A DNA stretch of 64,000 bases from Allorhizobium borbori (GCF_014196535.1 NZ_JACIDU010000002.1:124001-188000), one strand, 5' to 3'; counted from the stretch's first letter, positions 18,143-28,742 are shown. Program-made: numbers and translations. Notes: generated from the letters alone by a model not told the origin.

Positions 18143-18865
18143 TTACTGCGCCGCCTGCGGGCGAGGCTGAAGCTTCTCATCGATCTGGCGCGAAAGAATG
18201 GCGGAGAATTCGTCCGCAAAGCCTTCCATGCGCGCGTTGAGCTTGCCGGCATCGCCGGAAAACTTGTTGTAGGCGATAACCGCCGGAATAGCGGCCACGA
18301 GGCCGATGGCCGTGGCGAGAAGCGCTTCGGCGATACCAGGCGCAACAACCGCAAGGTTGGTGGACTTCGAGCCGGCAATGGCCTGGAACGAGGTCATGAT
18401 ACCGACCACCGTACCGAACAGCCCGACGAAGGGGCCAGCCGAACCGATGGTGGCAAGCGAGGAAAGCCGCGCTTCCAGCGTTTCACTTTCGCGAGCCATG
18501 GTCACGTCCATGGCCCGGTCGATACGCATCTGGAGGCCGATGGGCGAGCGCGCACCGCGCTCGAAACTCTTCTTCCACTCGCGCATGGCAGCAACGAAGA
18601 TCGCGGCCAAGCCGGTGTTCTGCCGCTCGGCCAGCGTGCGGTAAAGCTCTTCGAGGGACTGGCCCGACCAGAAGACCTGCTCGAAATGATCGTATTGGCG
18701 CTGTGCCTTGCGGAAGGTCACCGCCTTGTCGATGACCAGCGCCCAGGTCCAGACGGAAGCCCCCAGCAAGCCGAGCATGACCAGCTTGACGATGAAGCCT
18801 GCCTGCATGAACAGAGCCCATAGGCTTACATCTGTTGCCGCGGCTGCCAGTTCTACCTGTTCCAT
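18143..18865 (-). CDS. tolQ: Tol-Pal system proton channel subunit TolQ
   Basis: TolQ, the ExbB/MotA-type subunit, forms a channel around TolR. The 240-residue protein starts at ATG 18865 (MEQVELAAAATD); the open frame upstream begins only with TTG. Three membrane helices are visible (about 18-40 LFMQAGFIVKLVMLGLLGASVWTW; then near GSAGPFVGLFGTVVGIM; and LLATAIGLVAAIPAVIAYN). The second and third are the conserved ExbB/TolQ core. It is the first gene of tolQRAB after ybgC, with a 220-base gap that includes a TTAACCAT element, so the main tol promoter may lie here. Confidence 0.97.
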   Translation of the reverse strand: MEQVELAAAATDVSLWALFMQAGFIVKLVMLGLLGASVWTWALVIDKAVTFRKAQRQYDHFEQVFWSGQSLEELYRTLAERQNTGLAAIFVAAMREWKKSFERGARSPIGLQMRIDRAMDVTMARESETLEARLSSLATIGSAGPFVGLFGTVVGIMTSFQAIAGSKSTNLAVVAPGIAEALLATAIGLVAAIPAVIAYNKFSGDAGKLNARMEGFADEFSAILSRQIDEKLQPRPQAAQ

Positions 18866-19036
18866 CGAATATATCCCCGAATCCAAACGCCCGGCGCGAG
18901 ACCGGGCGATCCAAAGAGCGTTGCTGCGTGAAGCCGTGGTGTCGGCCTAGGGCCCGTCCTCGCCTTCTTGCTTTTAATTTTGGTCAAAGGAAGGCGTTCG
19001 ACGCACATTCCATGTCACGGTGATTAGGACATTATT

Positions 19037-19044
19037 ATGGTTAA
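19037..19044 (-). promoter_or_regulatory. TTAACCAT element upstream of tolQ (CtrA-like)
   Basis: The minus strand reads TTTTAACCATAATAATG about 170 bases upstream of tolQ, similar to the element before pal (CGTTAACCATAATCATTG). Same inference as there. Confidence 0.33.
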
Positions 19045-19088
19045 AACATAGTTACGAAGCGTGTTCTTTTTGCATCGCGGCACGCACT

Positions 19089-19532
19089 TCAAACACCGAG
19101 AAGCCGGGCCGCCAGCTCCGGCGGCAAACGGCGCGGACGTCCGGCCTTGCTGATGGCCGCCACCTGCACCCGCGCGGAAACGATCAGCCTGTCGCCGACC
19201 CGGATCTCCTGCGCGATGACCATGCGCGCGCCGGCGGCCTCCTCCGTCTTCGTCAGCACCGTCAGTACGTCGTCCATCAGGGCCGGCGCCTTGAAGTCGA
19301 TTTCCATGCGCCCGACCACGAAGACCAGCCCCGCCTCGTCACCCGCAAGCTCGCCCTGCGCGACACCGAGGCAACGCAGATAGTCGGTGCGGCCGCGCTC
19401 AAGGAAATGCAGGTAACGCGCATGATAGACGCGACCGGAAAAATCCGTGTCCTCGTAATAGACACGCTGCGTCAGATGATGCCGGCCCTCGGCATCGATT
19501 TCGCCGGAAAGCGGAATGTGGTGATGGGTCAT
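19089..19532 (-). CDS. ybgC: Tol-Pal associated acyl-CoA thioesterase YbgC
   Basis: YbgC is a hotdog-fold thioesterase encoded at the head of most tol-pal operons and linked to phospholipid metabolism. The 147-residue protein has the family signature YYEDTDFSGRVYHARYLHFLERGR, where the first aspartates and the histidine form the active site. The ATG at 19532 has GGAG eight bases upstream. Just upstream is a tract of 14 cytosines on this strand (G on the plus strand), between the NUDIX stop and this start. Confidence 0.95.
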   Translation of the reverse strand: MTHHHIPLSGEIDAEGRHHLTQRVYYEDTDFSGRVYHARYLHFLERGRTDYLRCLGVAQGELAGDEAGLVFVVGRMEIDFKAPALMDDVLTVLTKTEEAAGARMVIAQEIRVGDRLIVSARVQVAAISKAGRPRRLPPELAARLLGV

Positions 19533-19573
19533 GGTGAACTCCGGTGTCTCAATTTTTCCTCGCCCCGCACGGC

Positions 19574-19587
19574 GGGGGGGGGGGGGG
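19574..19587. repeat. Homopolymer of 14 G (poly-C on the ybgC strand)
   Basis: Fourteen consecutive G in a 60-base gap between the NUDIX gene and ybgC, 41-55 bases before the ybgC start. Such tracts mutate by slippage and are also prone to sequencing or assembly error. Confidence 0.9.
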
Positions 19588-19592
19588 CGACG

Positions 19593-20123
19593 TCATGTCT
19601 TGCCCGCCGCGACAATGTCCAGATCGCCGTCATGCCACACAAGATGGCGCGGACTTTCCGGCAGATCCTCGATCTGCTCGGCCAGGAAATAGGGCGGCAG
19701 GTCGAGTGCCGTCAGCGCTGATTTGGTCGCCTCGACCCATCTGAATTCCAGCTCGCTCTTGCCGTCTGTGTTGCGATGGACGATGGCGGAGGGGTGAAAG
19801 GGAAAGCTGTCCGGGATCTCCATCAGGTAATAGAGCCCGTATTCGTGGAAATCCGCGCCTTCATAATGAAAGAAGTTCTCGACGGACCACAGCAGTCGAT
19901 TGACGGTGGCGGTTACGCCCAGTTCCTCGTCCATTTCGCGCACCAGCGTCTGCTCCGACGTTTCGCCGATCTCCGCACGACCGCCCGGAATGGTCCAGAA
20001 CGTTTCATGCGTGGCGCGGTGGACCAGCAGGTGGCCTTCGCGAAAGGCAAGGCCGGCAACGCGCATCTGGAAGACGCGGCCTTCCTTTTTCTGTTTGATG
20101 CGGATGAGCTTTCGACCGGCCAT
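19593..20123 (-). CDS. NUDIX hydrolase
   Basis: A 176-residue NUDIX enzyme that should hydrolyse a nucleoside-diphosphate-linked substrate. The full NUDIX box is present, GGRAEIGETSEQTLVREMDEELG in abbreviated form G-x5-E-x7-RE-x2-EE-x-G at about residues 46-68, with the metal-binding glutamates intact. The surrounding FRVAGLAFREGHLLVHR-type strand and the C-terminal segment (EFRWVEATKSALTALDLPP) are those of small stand-alone NUDIX proteins. Substrate cannot be inferred. It begins four bases after the metallophosphoesterase stop, suggesting cotranscription with ruvB. Confidence 0.92.
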   Translation of the reverse strand: MAGRKLIRIKQKKEGRVFQMRVAGLAFREGHLLVHRATHETFWTIPGGRAEIGETSEQTLVREMDEELGVTATVNRLLWSVENFFHYEGADFHEYGLYYLMEIPDSFPFHPSAIVHRNTDGKSELEFRWVEATKSALTALDLPPYFLAEQIEDLPESPRHLVWHDGDLDIVAAGKT

Positions 20124-20127
20124 TCCC

Positions 20128-21015
20128 TTACCCCAGTTCGATCACGACGACTTCCGGCGGCTGCAGGAAGCGCGCCGGCAGGCCGGAACAGCCAAGACCT
20201 CCGGAAATGATGAGATCGCGCCCTTCCTCCACCACATGACCATAGACATAACGCGCCCCGTATTCGGATGGCACGATTGGACGCCAGCCGAAAAGATTGA
20301 CCTGCCCGCCATGCGTATGGCCGGACAGCGTCAGTGACACCCGGTCGGGAACCACCGGGAAGATATCCGGTTCATGGGCAAGAACGATGACCGGTGCGTC
20401 ATCGGTGACCTGGTCGAGCGTTTTCGACAGATCATCGAGCCCGGTAATGCCGTCATCGTCTAAATAGGCAAGCTGGTCTTCGACGCCCGCAATCCAGAGC
20501 CCCTGCCCGCCGGCATCGATGCGGATCGATTGATTGGAGAGGGCGGAAAAGCCAACTTTCCTCAGCTCCCGGTGCATCGCCGTTTCCTTGAGATGATACC
20601 GCTGCGCCTTCTTGTCCTGCCACCAGTCGTGATTGCCGCACACCGCATGGATACCGAGCGGCGCCTTCAGCCCCGCGAGCGCACCGGCAACCACATCGGC
20701 CGGAAGATGATCCGTCACCAGCGTCATGTGCGAGAGATAGTCGCCAAGCAGCAGGATCATATCGCCACCAAGGCTGTTGGCATATTCGCAAAGCCGCGCC
20801 ACACGCGCCGGCGGCATCCATGGTTCGCAGGCATGGATATCGGCAAGCACGACGAGCTTCAGCCGGAAGCCTTCAGGCCAGTTTCTGGGCTTCAGCCGGT
20901 AGCGGGTCGTGTTCAGCCGCATCAGTGGTTCGACGCCGACGGCGTAGGAGCCGAGTGCCAGCATGCCCGTGGCCCCGAATCCCAACGCCTTCATGAAGGC
21001 GCGACGACCGATCAT
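20128..21015 (-). CDS. Metallophosphoesterase with a probable Tat signal
   Basis: A 295-residue calcineurin-like phosphoesterase. All five metal-site blocks are visible: [27 protein letters not shown] and LSGHTHGGQ. The N-terminus has a twin-arginine-like sequence ([16 protein letters not shown]) followed by a hydrophobic stretch, so the enzyme is probably exported by the Tat pathway or anchored facing the periplasm, as in YkuE/YaeI-like proteins. Its ATG overlaps the ruvB stop (ATGA at 21012-21015), so translation is coupled. Substrate unknown; lipid A precursor or phosphodiester substrates are known in related families. Confidence 0.9.
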   Translation of the reverse strand: MIGRRAFMKALGFGATGMLALGSYAVGVEPLMRLNTTRYRLKPRNWPEGFRLKLVVLADIHACEPWMPPARVARLCEYANSLGGDMILLLGDYLSHMTLVTDHLPADVVAGALAGLKAPLGIHAVCGNHDWWQDKKAQRYHLKETAMHRELRKVGFSALSNQSIRIDAGGQGLWIAGVEDQLAYLDDDGITGLDDLSKTLDQVTDDAPVIVLAHEPDIFPVVPDRVSLTLSGHTHGGQVNLFGWRPIVPSEYGARYVYGHVVEEGRDLIISGGLGCSGLPARFLQPPEVVVIELG

Positions 21016-22055
21016 TCCTCATCGTCCAGAGAAAGACGGAACTGCGCGGCCTCCAGTTCCTTCGGAGCGGCAAGACCGAGATGCTTCCAGGCATTGGCGG
21101 TCAGCACCCGCCCGCGCGGCGTGCGCTGGATGAAACCCTGCTGGATCATGTAGGGTTCGATAATATCCTCGATGGCGTCGCGCGGTTCCGAAAGCCCCGC
21201 CGCAATCGTCTCGATGCCCACAGGCCCGCCGCCGAAATTCATGGCGATCATGGTGAGGTAACGCCGGTCGAGCTGGTCGAGACCCATGGCGTCGACATGC
21301 AGGCGGTTGAGCGCCTCGTCGGCGATCTGCCGCGTCACCGCCTCGGCCTTCGCCACCTCGGCAAAGTCACGCACCCGCCGCAGCAGGCGGCCGGCGATGC
21401 GCGGCGTGCCACGCGAACGGCGGGCGACTTCGCGGGCCCCCTCCTCCGTCATCGGCAGGCCCATCAGCCGCGCCCCGCGCCGCACGATGCCTTCCAGTTC
21501 CTCGACGGTATAGAAGCTCAGGCGCACCGGAATGCCGAAACGGTCGCGCAACGGCGTCGTCAGCAGCCCGAGACGCGTGGTGGCCGCCACCAGCGTGAAC
21601 CTGGCGAGATCGATCTTCACCGAGCGCGCCGCCGGCCCCTCGCCAATGATGAGATCGAGCTGGTAATCCTCCATCGCCGGATAGAGGATTTCCTCCACGG
21701 CCGGATTGAGGCGATGGATTTCATCGATGAACAGCACGTCGCGTTCTTCGAGATTGGTAAGCAGCGCGGCGAGATCGCCCGCCTTGGCGATGACCGGGCC
21801 GGAGGTCGAGCGGAAGTTGACGCCGAGTTCCTTGGCCATGATCTGCGCCAGCGTCGTCTTGCCAAGGCCCGGCGGACCGACGAACAGCACATGGTCCAGC
21901 GCTTCGCCACGCCCCTTGGCCGCCTCGATGAAGACTTTCAGGTTGGCGCGCGCTTCCGCCTGGCCGGTAAACTCGTCCAGTGACTGCGGGCGCATCGCCG
22001 CATCGATATCCTCACCGCGTTTTTCCGAAGAAATCAGCCGGCTTTCCTCGCTCAT
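21012..22055 (-). CDS. ruvB: Holliday junction helicase motor RuvB
   Basis: RuvB is the hexameric AAA+ ATPase that drives branch migration on RuvA-bound Holliday junctions. The 347-residue protein has the RuvB start pattern ([15 protein letters not shown]), Walker [10 protein letters not shown], Walker [11 protein letters not shown], sensor motif TLVAATTR and the C-terminal winged helix ([26 protein letters not shown]). The ATG at 22055 has GAGGG six bases upstream. It lies about 110 bases from ruvA. Confidence 0.98.
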   Translation of the reverse strand: MSEESRLISSEKRGEDIDAAMRPQSLDEFTGQAEARANLKVFIEAAKGRGEALDHVLFVGPPGLGKTTLAQIMAKELGVNFRSTSGPVIAKAGDLAALLTNLEERDVLFIDEIHRLNPAVEEILYPAMEDYQLDLIIGEGPAARSVKIDLARFTLVAATTRLGLLTTPLRDRFGIPVRLSFYTVEELEGIVRRGARLMGLPMTEEGAREVARRSRGTPRIAGRLLRRVRDFAEVAKAEAVTRQIADEALNRLHVDAMGLDQLDRRYLTMIAMNFGGGPVGIETIAAGLSEPRDAIEDIIEPYMIQQGFIQRTPRGRVLTANAWKHLGLAAPKELEAAQFRLSLDDEE

Positions 22056-22165
22056 GAACCCTCAGCAGTCTGGGTGTTGCCATTCGGCAAACACCCGGTA
22101 TCGAAATCGAAACACGATGACCGTTCTAAATCGTTTCCCGGCCTTTGCCAGCGGATAACGGCTTT

Positions 22166-22786
22166 TTACGGACGCGAAAGTTCCTTGAGACCGAGGCGGA
22201 TGAGCTTGGCGCTGTCGGCCCCCTCACCACCGTTCTTCAGCGCCGCCGCAACCGCATTGGCCGCCTGATCCCGCGAATAGCCGAGGTTGGTGAGCGCCGA
22301 AACCGCGTCAGCCACCGGCGCGGAGGCAACGCCTTCGCCGATCTCCTGCTTGAGCCCGATATTGGCAGAGGCCTCACCGGCAAAGGCGGGCGCCTTGTTC
22401 TTCAGTTCAGTCACGATGCGCGTCGCAACCTTCGGACCGACGCCCGGTGCGCGCGAGACGGAGGTCTTGTCCTGCAGCGCGATGGCATTGGCGAGTTCCG
22501 GGGGCGTCAGCGTCGAGAGAATGGCCAGCGCCACCTTGGCGCCGACACCCTGCACGCTTTGCAGAATGTTGAACCATTCCCGTTCCAGCGCCGAGAGGAA
22601 GCCGAACAGCTTCAACTGGTCCTCGCGCACATAGGTTTCGATGAACAGCACCGCCGCCTCACCCGGACTGCCGAGCTTGCCCAGCGTGCGCGACGAGCAA
22701 TAGGCGACATAGCAGACGCCGTGTACGTCGATCAGCGCATAATCCTCGCCGATCTCGTCGATGGTTCCCTTGAGCTTGCCGATCAT
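22166..22786 (-). CDS. ruvA: Holliday junction DNA-binding protein RuvA
   Basis: RuvA tetramers clamp Holliday junctions and load RuvB. The 206-residue protein has the OB-fold start [21 protein letters not shown], helix-hairpin-helix motifs ([16 protein letters not shown] and [13 protein letters not shown]) and a C-terminal RuvB-binding helix domain ([20 protein letters not shown]). The ATG at 22786 has AGGGAA eight bases upstream. It is 11 bases from the ruvC stop. Confidence 0.98.
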   Translation of the reverse strand: MIGKLKGTIDEIGEDYALIDVHGVCYVAYCSSRTLGKLGSPGEAAVLFIETYVREDQLKLFGFLSALEREWFNILQSVQGVGAKVALAILSTLTPPELANAIALQDKTSVSRAPGVGPKVATRIVTELKNKAPAFAGEASANIGLKQEIGEGVASAPVADAVSALTNLGYSRDQAANAVAAALKNGGEGADSAKLIRLGLKELSRP

Positions 22787-22797
22787 GCCGCTGTTCC

Positions 22798-23310
22798 CTA
22801 ACCCGCGAGTTTTGCCATGCGCATGCGGGTGCCGCCACGATTATGGGCATGGCAGATGGCCAACGCCAGCGCATCCGCCGCATCCGCGCCGGTAAAGGTC
22901 GCCTTCGGCATCAGGATCTTCAGCATCATCTGGATCTGCTGCTTGTCACCGTGACCGACGCCGATCACTGCCTTCTTGACCGCATTCGGTGCATATTCCG
23001 CCACCGGCAGACCGGCACGGGCCGGCACCAGCATGGCAATGCCGCGCGCCTGGCCGAGTTTCAGCGTCGCCACCGCATCCTTGTTGACGAAGGTCTGTTC
23101 CACTGCCGCCTCATCGGGTCGGTACTGGTGAACCACATCCGCCAGACCGTCATGAAGCTGGCACAGGCGCGAGGCCAGATCCATGTCGCCATCCGACGTG
23201 ACGGTGCCCGACGCAATGAAGCGCAGGCTGTTTCCCAGCGTCTCGATGACGCCCCAACCGGTCCGCCGAAGCCCCGGATCGATACCGATGATGCGAATCG
23301 TTTCCTGCAT
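22798..23310 (-). CDS. ruvC: Crossover junction endodeoxyribonuclease RuvC
   Basis: RuvC cuts Holliday junctions symmetrically. The 170-residue protein has the RNase H-like fold with acidic active-site residues: Asp11 in [13 protein letters not shown], Glu in EQTFVNKDA and the C-terminal [14 protein letters not shown]. The ATG at 23310 has AGGGTG five bases upstream. It is the first gene of the ruvC-ruvA-ruvB block that leads into the tol genes; a 200-base gap separates it from the divergent chemoreceptor. Confidence 0.98.
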   Translation of the reverse strand: MQETIRIIGIDPGLRRTGWGVIETLGNSLRFIASGTVTSDGDMDLASRLCQLHDGLADVVHQYRPDEAAVEQTFVNKDAVATLKLGQARGIAMLVPARAGLPVAEYAPNAVKKAVIGVGHGDKQQIQMMLKILMPKATFTGADAADALALAICHAHNRGGTRMRMAKLAG

Positions 23311-23509
23311 GTTTCACCCTAGCTGTGTGCCTTCATGGGTGCCACCGAAATGTGAACAAAACAAAAACAGCCCATTGGTTTTTGTCATTCGCTCTTTACC
23401 GGCAATTAAGATCATAAGCGTTCTCTAACAAACCGGGAGATGAACCTTCGGGCGGGCCCACACGCACGCCTTGTCTTAAACGCCCGCTATAACTGGAAGC
23501 CATCGCGCC

Positions 23510-25810
23510 ATGAACCGCCATTCGCTTGCCTTCAAGGTTACTGCAATCTTTCTGTTCCTCAGTCTCTTTTCGGTCGCCGCCCTCAATGTCCTCGCCTATC
23601 TCTCCAGCCGCAGCGTCCTGCAGGAGCAGGCCTCGGCGAACATGCGCCAGGTGTTGATCTTCCGGGGCGACATGCTGAAGGAGCAGATGGCGCTGATGGC
23701 GCAGCAGGCCGGTTCGATCGCCCGCATGGAAACGCTTCAAAGCGCTGCGACCGGATTGCGCAGTGGCTGGAACACGCTTCAGAAGTCATCGGGCGACGCC
23801 CGTGCGGAACTGCGGCAGGTTTTCGTCACCGGCAATCCGATGAAGGACAGGGAAAAGCTGCTGAAACCGGAAGGGCCGAGCGGCTTCTATTATTCCACGC
23901 ATGAGACGGTTCAGGCCGACGTCGCACGCTACCTCCAGGAAACCCCGTTCGATGACCTGCTGATTGCGTCACCGGATGGCACGGTCTTCTATTCCTACCG
24001 CAAGGATCAGGCTTTTGCGGAAAACCTCACGGCATCACCATGGGCAAGCGGCAGTCTTGCCGCCGCTTTCGAGCGCGCCAGGACGAGCGCCGCAACGCTG
24101 ACCGAAGACAGCGAGGCAGCGGCCAGCTTCTCCGGCCTGATGACGGAAGCCGGTAATCCGGAAGCCGCACTGACCTTCGCCGTCCCGGTCGTTCGGCTCG
24201 GCGCCCTGAAGGCGATCATGCTCTTCCACGTCCGCAACAGTGCCGTGCTCTCCATTCTTGAAAAGGGACATGCTTCGGGTTCCAGCCTGGAGTCGACGCT
24301 GATTAATGGCGCAGGCCAGATTTTCGGTCGCGATGGTACTGGCCGCTTCGCCATGCTCGGCACGAGCGAGCCCCAGATGCTGACCAAGGTGCCGGATGCC
24401 TCCGGTCTGGATATCGCGGACGTGGATTCCGCGCGCGGCACTGAAATGCAACGCAGCTACCTTCGCACCGTCGCCTTCGAAGGCCAGCGCGCGACAATTT
24501 CCGAAAGCCTGCTCCTCAGCGAGATCGAGGCCGGTACGCGCCAGATCGCCACCGTGCTTCTCATCGCCGGCCTTGCTGTTCTGGCTGCCAGCGCCATCGC
24601 CACGCTCGTCAGCATGAACCGCATGCTGTCGCCGCTTGCCCGTCTCGCCAACGCCACCGGCGAGGTGGCCAAGGGCAATCTGGATCGCGACATCAGCGAC
24701 CAGACCCGCAAGGATGAAACCGGCGTCATGGCCCGCGCGCTGGAAAGCTTCCGGCAGGCACTGGTGCAGCAGCGTCGCATGGAAACAGCCAATGCCGAAA
24801 ACGAGGCCCGCGCCGCTGCCGAACGCCGTGAGCGTCTGGCCGAACGCGACGCCGAAGCCCGGAGCCTTCAGGCCGTGGTGCATGAACTCGACCGCGGCCT
24901 CGGCGAACTGGCAGAAGGCAACCTTTCCTACGAAATCCGCGCCCCCTTCCCGGCGGAGACGGAGGCGCTGCGTCTCAACTTCAATCGCGCCATCGCCCGC
25001 CTTAACGATACAATGACGGCCATCGGCGGCAATTCCGGCACGGTGCGCGAGGGTTCGGAGCGAATGCGCGAGGATGCCGACCGGCTGGCGGACCGCACCA
25101 GCCGCCAGGCCGCTGCCATCACCCAGACGGTCAGCTCCATCGAAACCATCAACCGCGCCATTGCCGAACAGATCGCCAAGGCCGAACAGGCCGGCCGTAT
25201 CGCCGCCACCGCCCAGGCCGGCACACAGCAATCCGGCGAGGTCATGGCCCAGACCATCAGCGCCATCGAGGCCATTCAGTCCTCGTCCGCGCAGATCAAC
25301 ACCATCATCCACGTCATCGAGGAAATTGCCTTCCAGACCAATCTTCTGGCGCTGAATGCCGGCGTCGAGGCCGCCCGTGCCGGCGAGGCTGGCAAGGGCT
25401 TTGCGGTGGTGGCGCAGGAAGTGCGGGAACTCGCGCAGCGCTCATCGACGGCTGCCCGCGAGATCACGACACTTCTCAAGAAATCGACGCAGGACGTGAC
25501 CCACGGCGTTGCACTGGTGGAAAAGGCCGGCAAGGCTCTGACCGAGATCGGTTCCCATGTGGAAAACATCAATGCCGAGATTGCATCGATCATGGCCTCC
25601 ACCCGCGAGGAAGCGACCATGGTCGGCGAGATCAGCCATTCGATCGCCGATCTCGATCAGGTGACGCAGGAAAACGCGGCCATGGTCAGCGAAACGACAC
25701 GGGCCATTCACCGCCTGGCTGGTGAAGCCGGCGAGATGGATCACCGCATCGGCCATTTCACGCTGACGGACGCGGACGCCGCGCCATCGGCTTTCCGGCG
25801 GGCCGGCTGA
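23510..25810 (+). CDS. Methyl-accepting chemotaxis protein, transmembrane
   Basis: A 766-residue chemoreceptor. One membrane helix lies at about residues 10-30, a large periplasmic sensor domain spans about 31-345, and a second helix lies at about 346-369. A HAMP domain follows ([20 protein letters not shown]), then a second HAMP-like segment ([12 protein letters not shown]) and the signalling domain. The conserved hairpin tip ([36 protein letters not shown] region) is near residue 612. No CheR/CheB pentapeptide is seen at the C-terminus. It stands alone, apart from any chemotaxis operon. Ligand unknown. Confidence 0.95.
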   Translation: MNRHSLAFKVTAIFLFLSLFSVAALNVLAYLSSRSVLQEQASANMRQVLIFRGDMLKEQMALMAQQAGSIARMETLQSAATGLRSGWNTLQKSSGDARAELRQVFVTGNPMKDREKLLKPEGPSGFYYSTHETVQADVARYLQETPFDDLLIASPDGTVFYSYRKDQAFAENLTASPWASGSLAAAFERARTSAATLTEDSEAAASFSGLMTEAGNPEAALTFAVPVVRLGALKAIMLFHVRNSAVLSILEKGHASGSSLESTLINGAGQIFGRDGTGRFAMLGTSEPQMLTKVPDASGLDIADVDSARGTEMQRSYLRTVAFEGQRATISESLLLSEIEAGTRQIATVLLIAGLAVLAASAIATLVSMNRMLSPLARLANATGEVAKGNLDRDISDQTRKDETGVMARALESFRQALVQQRRMETANAENEARAAAERRERLAERDAEARSLQAVVHELDRGLGELAEGNLSYEIRAPFPAETEALRLNFNRAIARLNDTMTAIGGNSGTVREGSERMREDADRLADRTSRQAAAITQTVSSIETINRAIAEQIAKAEQAGRIAATAQAGTQQSGEVMAQTISAIEAIQSSSAQINTIIHVIEEIAFQTNLLALNAGVEAARAGEAGKGFAVVAQEVRELAQRSSTAAREITTLLKKSTQDVTHGVALVEKAGKALTEIGSHVENINAEIASIMASTREEATMVGEISHSIADLDQVTQENAAMVSETTRAIHRLAGEAGEMDHRIGHFTLTDADAAPSAFRRAG

Positions 25811-25911
25811 GACGGGGGGCTTCGCCCGGACACACCGGGCAAGGCCGAGACAAGTTTACTGTCGTAGCGGTCGACTGACGAATGAGCCGCAGCCCGACGG
25901 CAGGAGAATTC

Positions 25912-26961
25912 ATGAAGGTCCTCGCTCCCATGCCTGTTGGCGTCCGGCCGCCGAACCTGTTCTTTTCGCAGGCACTGCCGCCGGAACAGGACTTCAGCGT
26001 CCTGATCGCCAATGTCAGCAATGGCTTTGAGGCACCGGGCGTCTCCTTCAGCGGCCCTGACGATCTGATCGTCAACGGACATGCCTTCAATGTGATTTCG
26101 GCCCGGAGCGGCCTCCTCAAGGAAACGGTCCTTCTTGCGGATCATCTCCCCCTGAAGGACTTCTTTGCGGGCGTGACCCAGACGCGGACGATGGAGGACG
26201 CCGGCAAGAGCATGCTGGTTGCCAGCAACATCTTCGCGCATAATTACTTTCACTGGACCACGCAGTGCATGGCCGCCATCCTGCTCTACAGGATCGCGAT
26301 CAAACCTTCCGGCGGCGCCATTGCAACGGCGGGGCTGACGCCGACCATGCTTGAAATGCTGCAGCTTCATGGCGTCGAAATGGACGTGATGGAGATTGCT
26401 CCCCAGCAGATGGCGATCATCACCGGCGGCCACTGCTGCAACCTTCTGGGTGATGGCTTCACCCATTTCCCTCACCCGCAGATCGTGCGGCTGCTGCGCG
26501 AACCGCTCGGCCGCATCGCACCCAGCCGCACCTTCGGCCGCAAGCTCTACATTACCCGCAAGGATAGCGCCAAACGGCGGCTGATGAACGAAGATGCCGT
26601 CGAGCAGCGCCTGCTGGCGCGCGGCTTCGAGATCCTGCAACTGTCGGACCTGCGCCTGGCCGACCAGATGGCGGCTTTCCGCGATGCAGAGGTAATCGTC
26701 GCCCCCCATGGCGCGGGTCTGACCAATCTCATCTATTGCGACGTGGCCCGCGCACCGGCTCGTGTCATTGAACTGGCCCAGGGCAATTACGTCAATATGT
26801 GCTTCATCCGCATCGGCCAGCTTCTCGGACTGGACTATTCGTTCATCGTCAACCCTGCCGATCCGGTGACCGCCGTTCTGGCCAACGGCAATCCCGATGA
26901 AACCACCTGGCATGCCGACCTGCCATTGCTTGATCGCGTCCTCGACGAGCAGGGTGTGTGA
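25912..26961 (+). CDS. Glycosyltransferase family 61 protein
   Basis: A 349-residue protein of the GT61 (DUF563) family, glycosyltransferases known from plant xylan and from bacterial surface polysaccharide loci. Visible landmarks are FAHNYFHWTTQCM in the middle, RKLYITRKDSAKRRL, and the late AEVIVAPHGAGLTNLIYC signature. It has no signal peptide or membrane helix, so it should act in the cytoplasm. The ATG at 25912 has AGGAG six bases upstream and is preferred over one at 25882. It lies between a chemoreceptor and an oxidoreductase, with no other polysaccharide gene, so its acceptor cannot be guessed. Confidence 0.88.
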   Translation: MKVLAPMPVGVRPPNLFFSQALPPEQDFSVLIANVSNGFEAPGVSFSGPDDLIVNGHAFNVISARSGLLKETVLLADHLPLKDFFAGVTQTRTMEDAGKSMLVASNIFAHNYFHWTTQCMAAILLYRIAIKPSGGAIATAGLTPTMLEMLQLHGVEMDVMEIAPQQMAIITGGHCCNLLGDGFTHFPHPQIVRLLREPLGRIAPSRTFGRKLYITRKDSAKRRLMNEDAVEQRLLARGFEILQLSDLRLADQMAAFRDAEVIVAPHGAGLTNLIYCDVARAPARVIELAQGNYVNMCFIRIGQLLGLDYSFIVNPADPVTAVLANGNPDETTWHADLPLLDRVLDEQGV

Positions 26962-27050
26962 TGGCGAACAACAGGCTTTTGCCGGCCTATGGCTCGAAAT
27001 CCCGAAGTCCCGTCCCCATGTTAACGGCCTGACAAACCAGGACGACGCTC

Positions 27051-28052
27051 ATGATCCCCTTCTCCATCCTCGATCTCTCGCCCATCGGCGCTGGCGACAC
27101 CGTCAGCGACGCGCTGGAAAACACCCGGCGCATGGCCATGCGGGCCGAGGAACAGGGCTATAACCGGTTCTGGCTGGCCGAACACCATGGCATGCCGGGC
27201 ATTGCCTCCGCGGCGACATCGATCGTCATTGCCCATGCCGGGCAGGCCACGAAGCGTATCCGCATCGGTTCGGGCGGGATCATGCTGCCGAACCATTCGC
27301 CGCTCGTCATCGCCGAACAGTTCGGCACGCTGGCCGCCCTCTTCCCGGGTCGGGTCGATCTGGGCGTTGGCCGTGCACCCGGCACCGACATGGGCACGGC
27401 CCGCGCACTGCGCCGCAATCTCGAAGCGGGCGCGGAAAACTTTCCGAACGACATCGTGGAACTGATGCATTATTTCGGCGAACCGCGCGACGACCAGCGC
27501 ATTCTCGCCGTGCCCGGCAAGGGCAGCCATGTACCGATCTGGGTGCTGGGATCGAGCCTCTACAGCGCCCATCTGGCGGCAGCGCTCGGCGTGCCCTATG
27601 CGTTTGCCTCGCATTTCGCCCCGGACTACCTGATGGATGCCATCGCCATCTACCGCGAACGCTTCCAGCCGTCGGGCGCACTGGAAAAGCCCTATGTCAT
27701 GGTCGGCGTCATGGGCGTCGCCGCCGATACGGACGAGGAGGCACAATACCTCTTCACCAGTTCCAGGCAGCAGTTCATCAACCTGCGCCGCAACGTGCGC
27801 ACCGAATTCCCAAGGCCGGTGAAAAGCATGGACGGTCTGTGGACCGATCTGGAACGCCACAATGTGGAACACACGCTGCGCTTCGCCGCTGTCGGCGCGC
27901 CGGAAACCATCGAGTCGCAACTGACGGTTTTCCTGAACGAAACCGGCGCCGACGAACTGATCGTCTCCATGCCGATCCACAGTATCGACGCCCGCCTCCA
28001 CTCCGTCGACCTCTTCGCCGGCCTGACGGGCCTGATGCGAAAGGTCGCCTGA
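27051..28052 (+). CDS. LLM class flavin-dependent oxidoreductase (luciferase-like)
   Basis: A 333-residue protein of the bacterial luciferase-like monooxygenase superfamily (TIM barrel, FMNH2-dependent). It has the typical start ([19 protein letters not shown]), [40 protein letters not shown] and the [14 protein letters not shown] segment. This is the subgroup resembling E. coli YhbW, whose substrate is unknown. The ATG at 27051 has AGGACG upstream. It starts 90 bases after the GT61 gene and may share its transcript. The flavin reductase at 1113 is far away and need not be the partner. Confidence 0.92.
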   Translation: MIPFSILDLSPIGAGDTVSDALENTRRMAMRAEEQGYNRFWLAEHHGMPGIASAATSIVIAHAGQATKRIRIGSGGIMLPNHSPLVIAEQFGTLAALFPGRVDLGVGRAPGTDMGTARALRRNLEAGAENFPNDIVELMHYFGEPRDDQRILAVPGKGSHVPIWVLGSSLYSAHLAAALGVPYAFASHFAPDYLMDAIAIYRERFQPSGALEKPYVMVGVMGVAADTDEEAQYLFTSSRQQFINLRRNVRTEFPRPVKSMDGLWTDLERHNVEHTLRFAAVGAPETIESQLTVFLNETGADELIVSMPIHSIDARLHSVDLFAGLTGLMRKVA

Positions 28053-28115
28053 AGCGACAATCTGCCGGCCCCGGAGAACTTGCCGCTGACCCGCGACCTT
28101 CAGAGAGGACAGACC

Positions 28116-28736
28116 ATGACCGCCCCCGGATTAATGGCGTTCGATGTGGACGGGACCTTGTTGCGTGGCGAAAACACTTGCGAATGCATAGCACGCAACA
28201 TTGGACGTTCATCGGAAATGGCAGCGTTCGAGCGGCTCCGGGCCCGCGAAGACATAGCGGATGGACGACACGCCATGCTCGAATGGTGTCGTCCCTATAG
28301 TCAGGCAACGCTCATCGAGTATCTTAGGGACCTTCGCCTTGCACCGGGTGTCAGAAGCGGCTTTGCCCGTCTGAAGTCTCAAGGCGTCAAGATCGCTCTG
28401 GTCTCCATTACATGGCAATTTGCCGTGGAATGGCTGGCCGCCGATCTCGGTGCGGATTACGCGGTTGGCACAGGATGGTCGCCAGAAAACGGCATTGCCC
28501 GTTTCTGATCCGAAGACAAGGCGACATGGCTGCAAACGCTTCTGGAGACGCTCGAGATTGATCAGCGTGGTTTGGTGGCTGCGGGAGATTCGTACGGTGA
28601 CATACCCATGTTGAAATTTGCCGGTCGGGGATACTTCGTCGGCACCGATTTGCCGCAGGACCTTCAGCATGTTCACCATTGGCCCGATGCCGACATCTCG
28701 GCCATTGTTGAAGACATTCTTCAGTCACCCGCCTGA
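28116..28736 (+). pseudogene. HAD-IB phosphatase (SerB-like), interrupted by an in-frame TGA
   Basis: A 206-codon frame from ATG 28116 (GAGAGGA upstream) to TGA 28734-28736 is interrupted by one in-frame TGA at 28506-28508. Before it are AFDVDGTLLRGE (catalytic Asp pair) and KIALVSITW (motif II Ser). After it, in the same frame, come SEDKATWL (motif III Lys) and AAGDSYGDIPMLKFAG (motif IV). All HAD motifs are therefore intact on either side of the stop. Homologues usually have an aromatic residue before the EDK block, so TGG to TGA is the simplest change. The gene is less GC-rich than its neighbours, which may mean transfer. It would act like phosphoserine phosphatase-type enzymes if read through. 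Confidence 0.82.
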
Positions 28737-28742
28737 AACGAC

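Noticed and set aside
28506-28508. Selenocysteine codon in the HAD gene
   Set aside because: No known HAD-IB selenoprotein, no SECIS-like hairpin just after the TGA, and the site is not catalytic. A nonsense mutation or sequence error is simpler.
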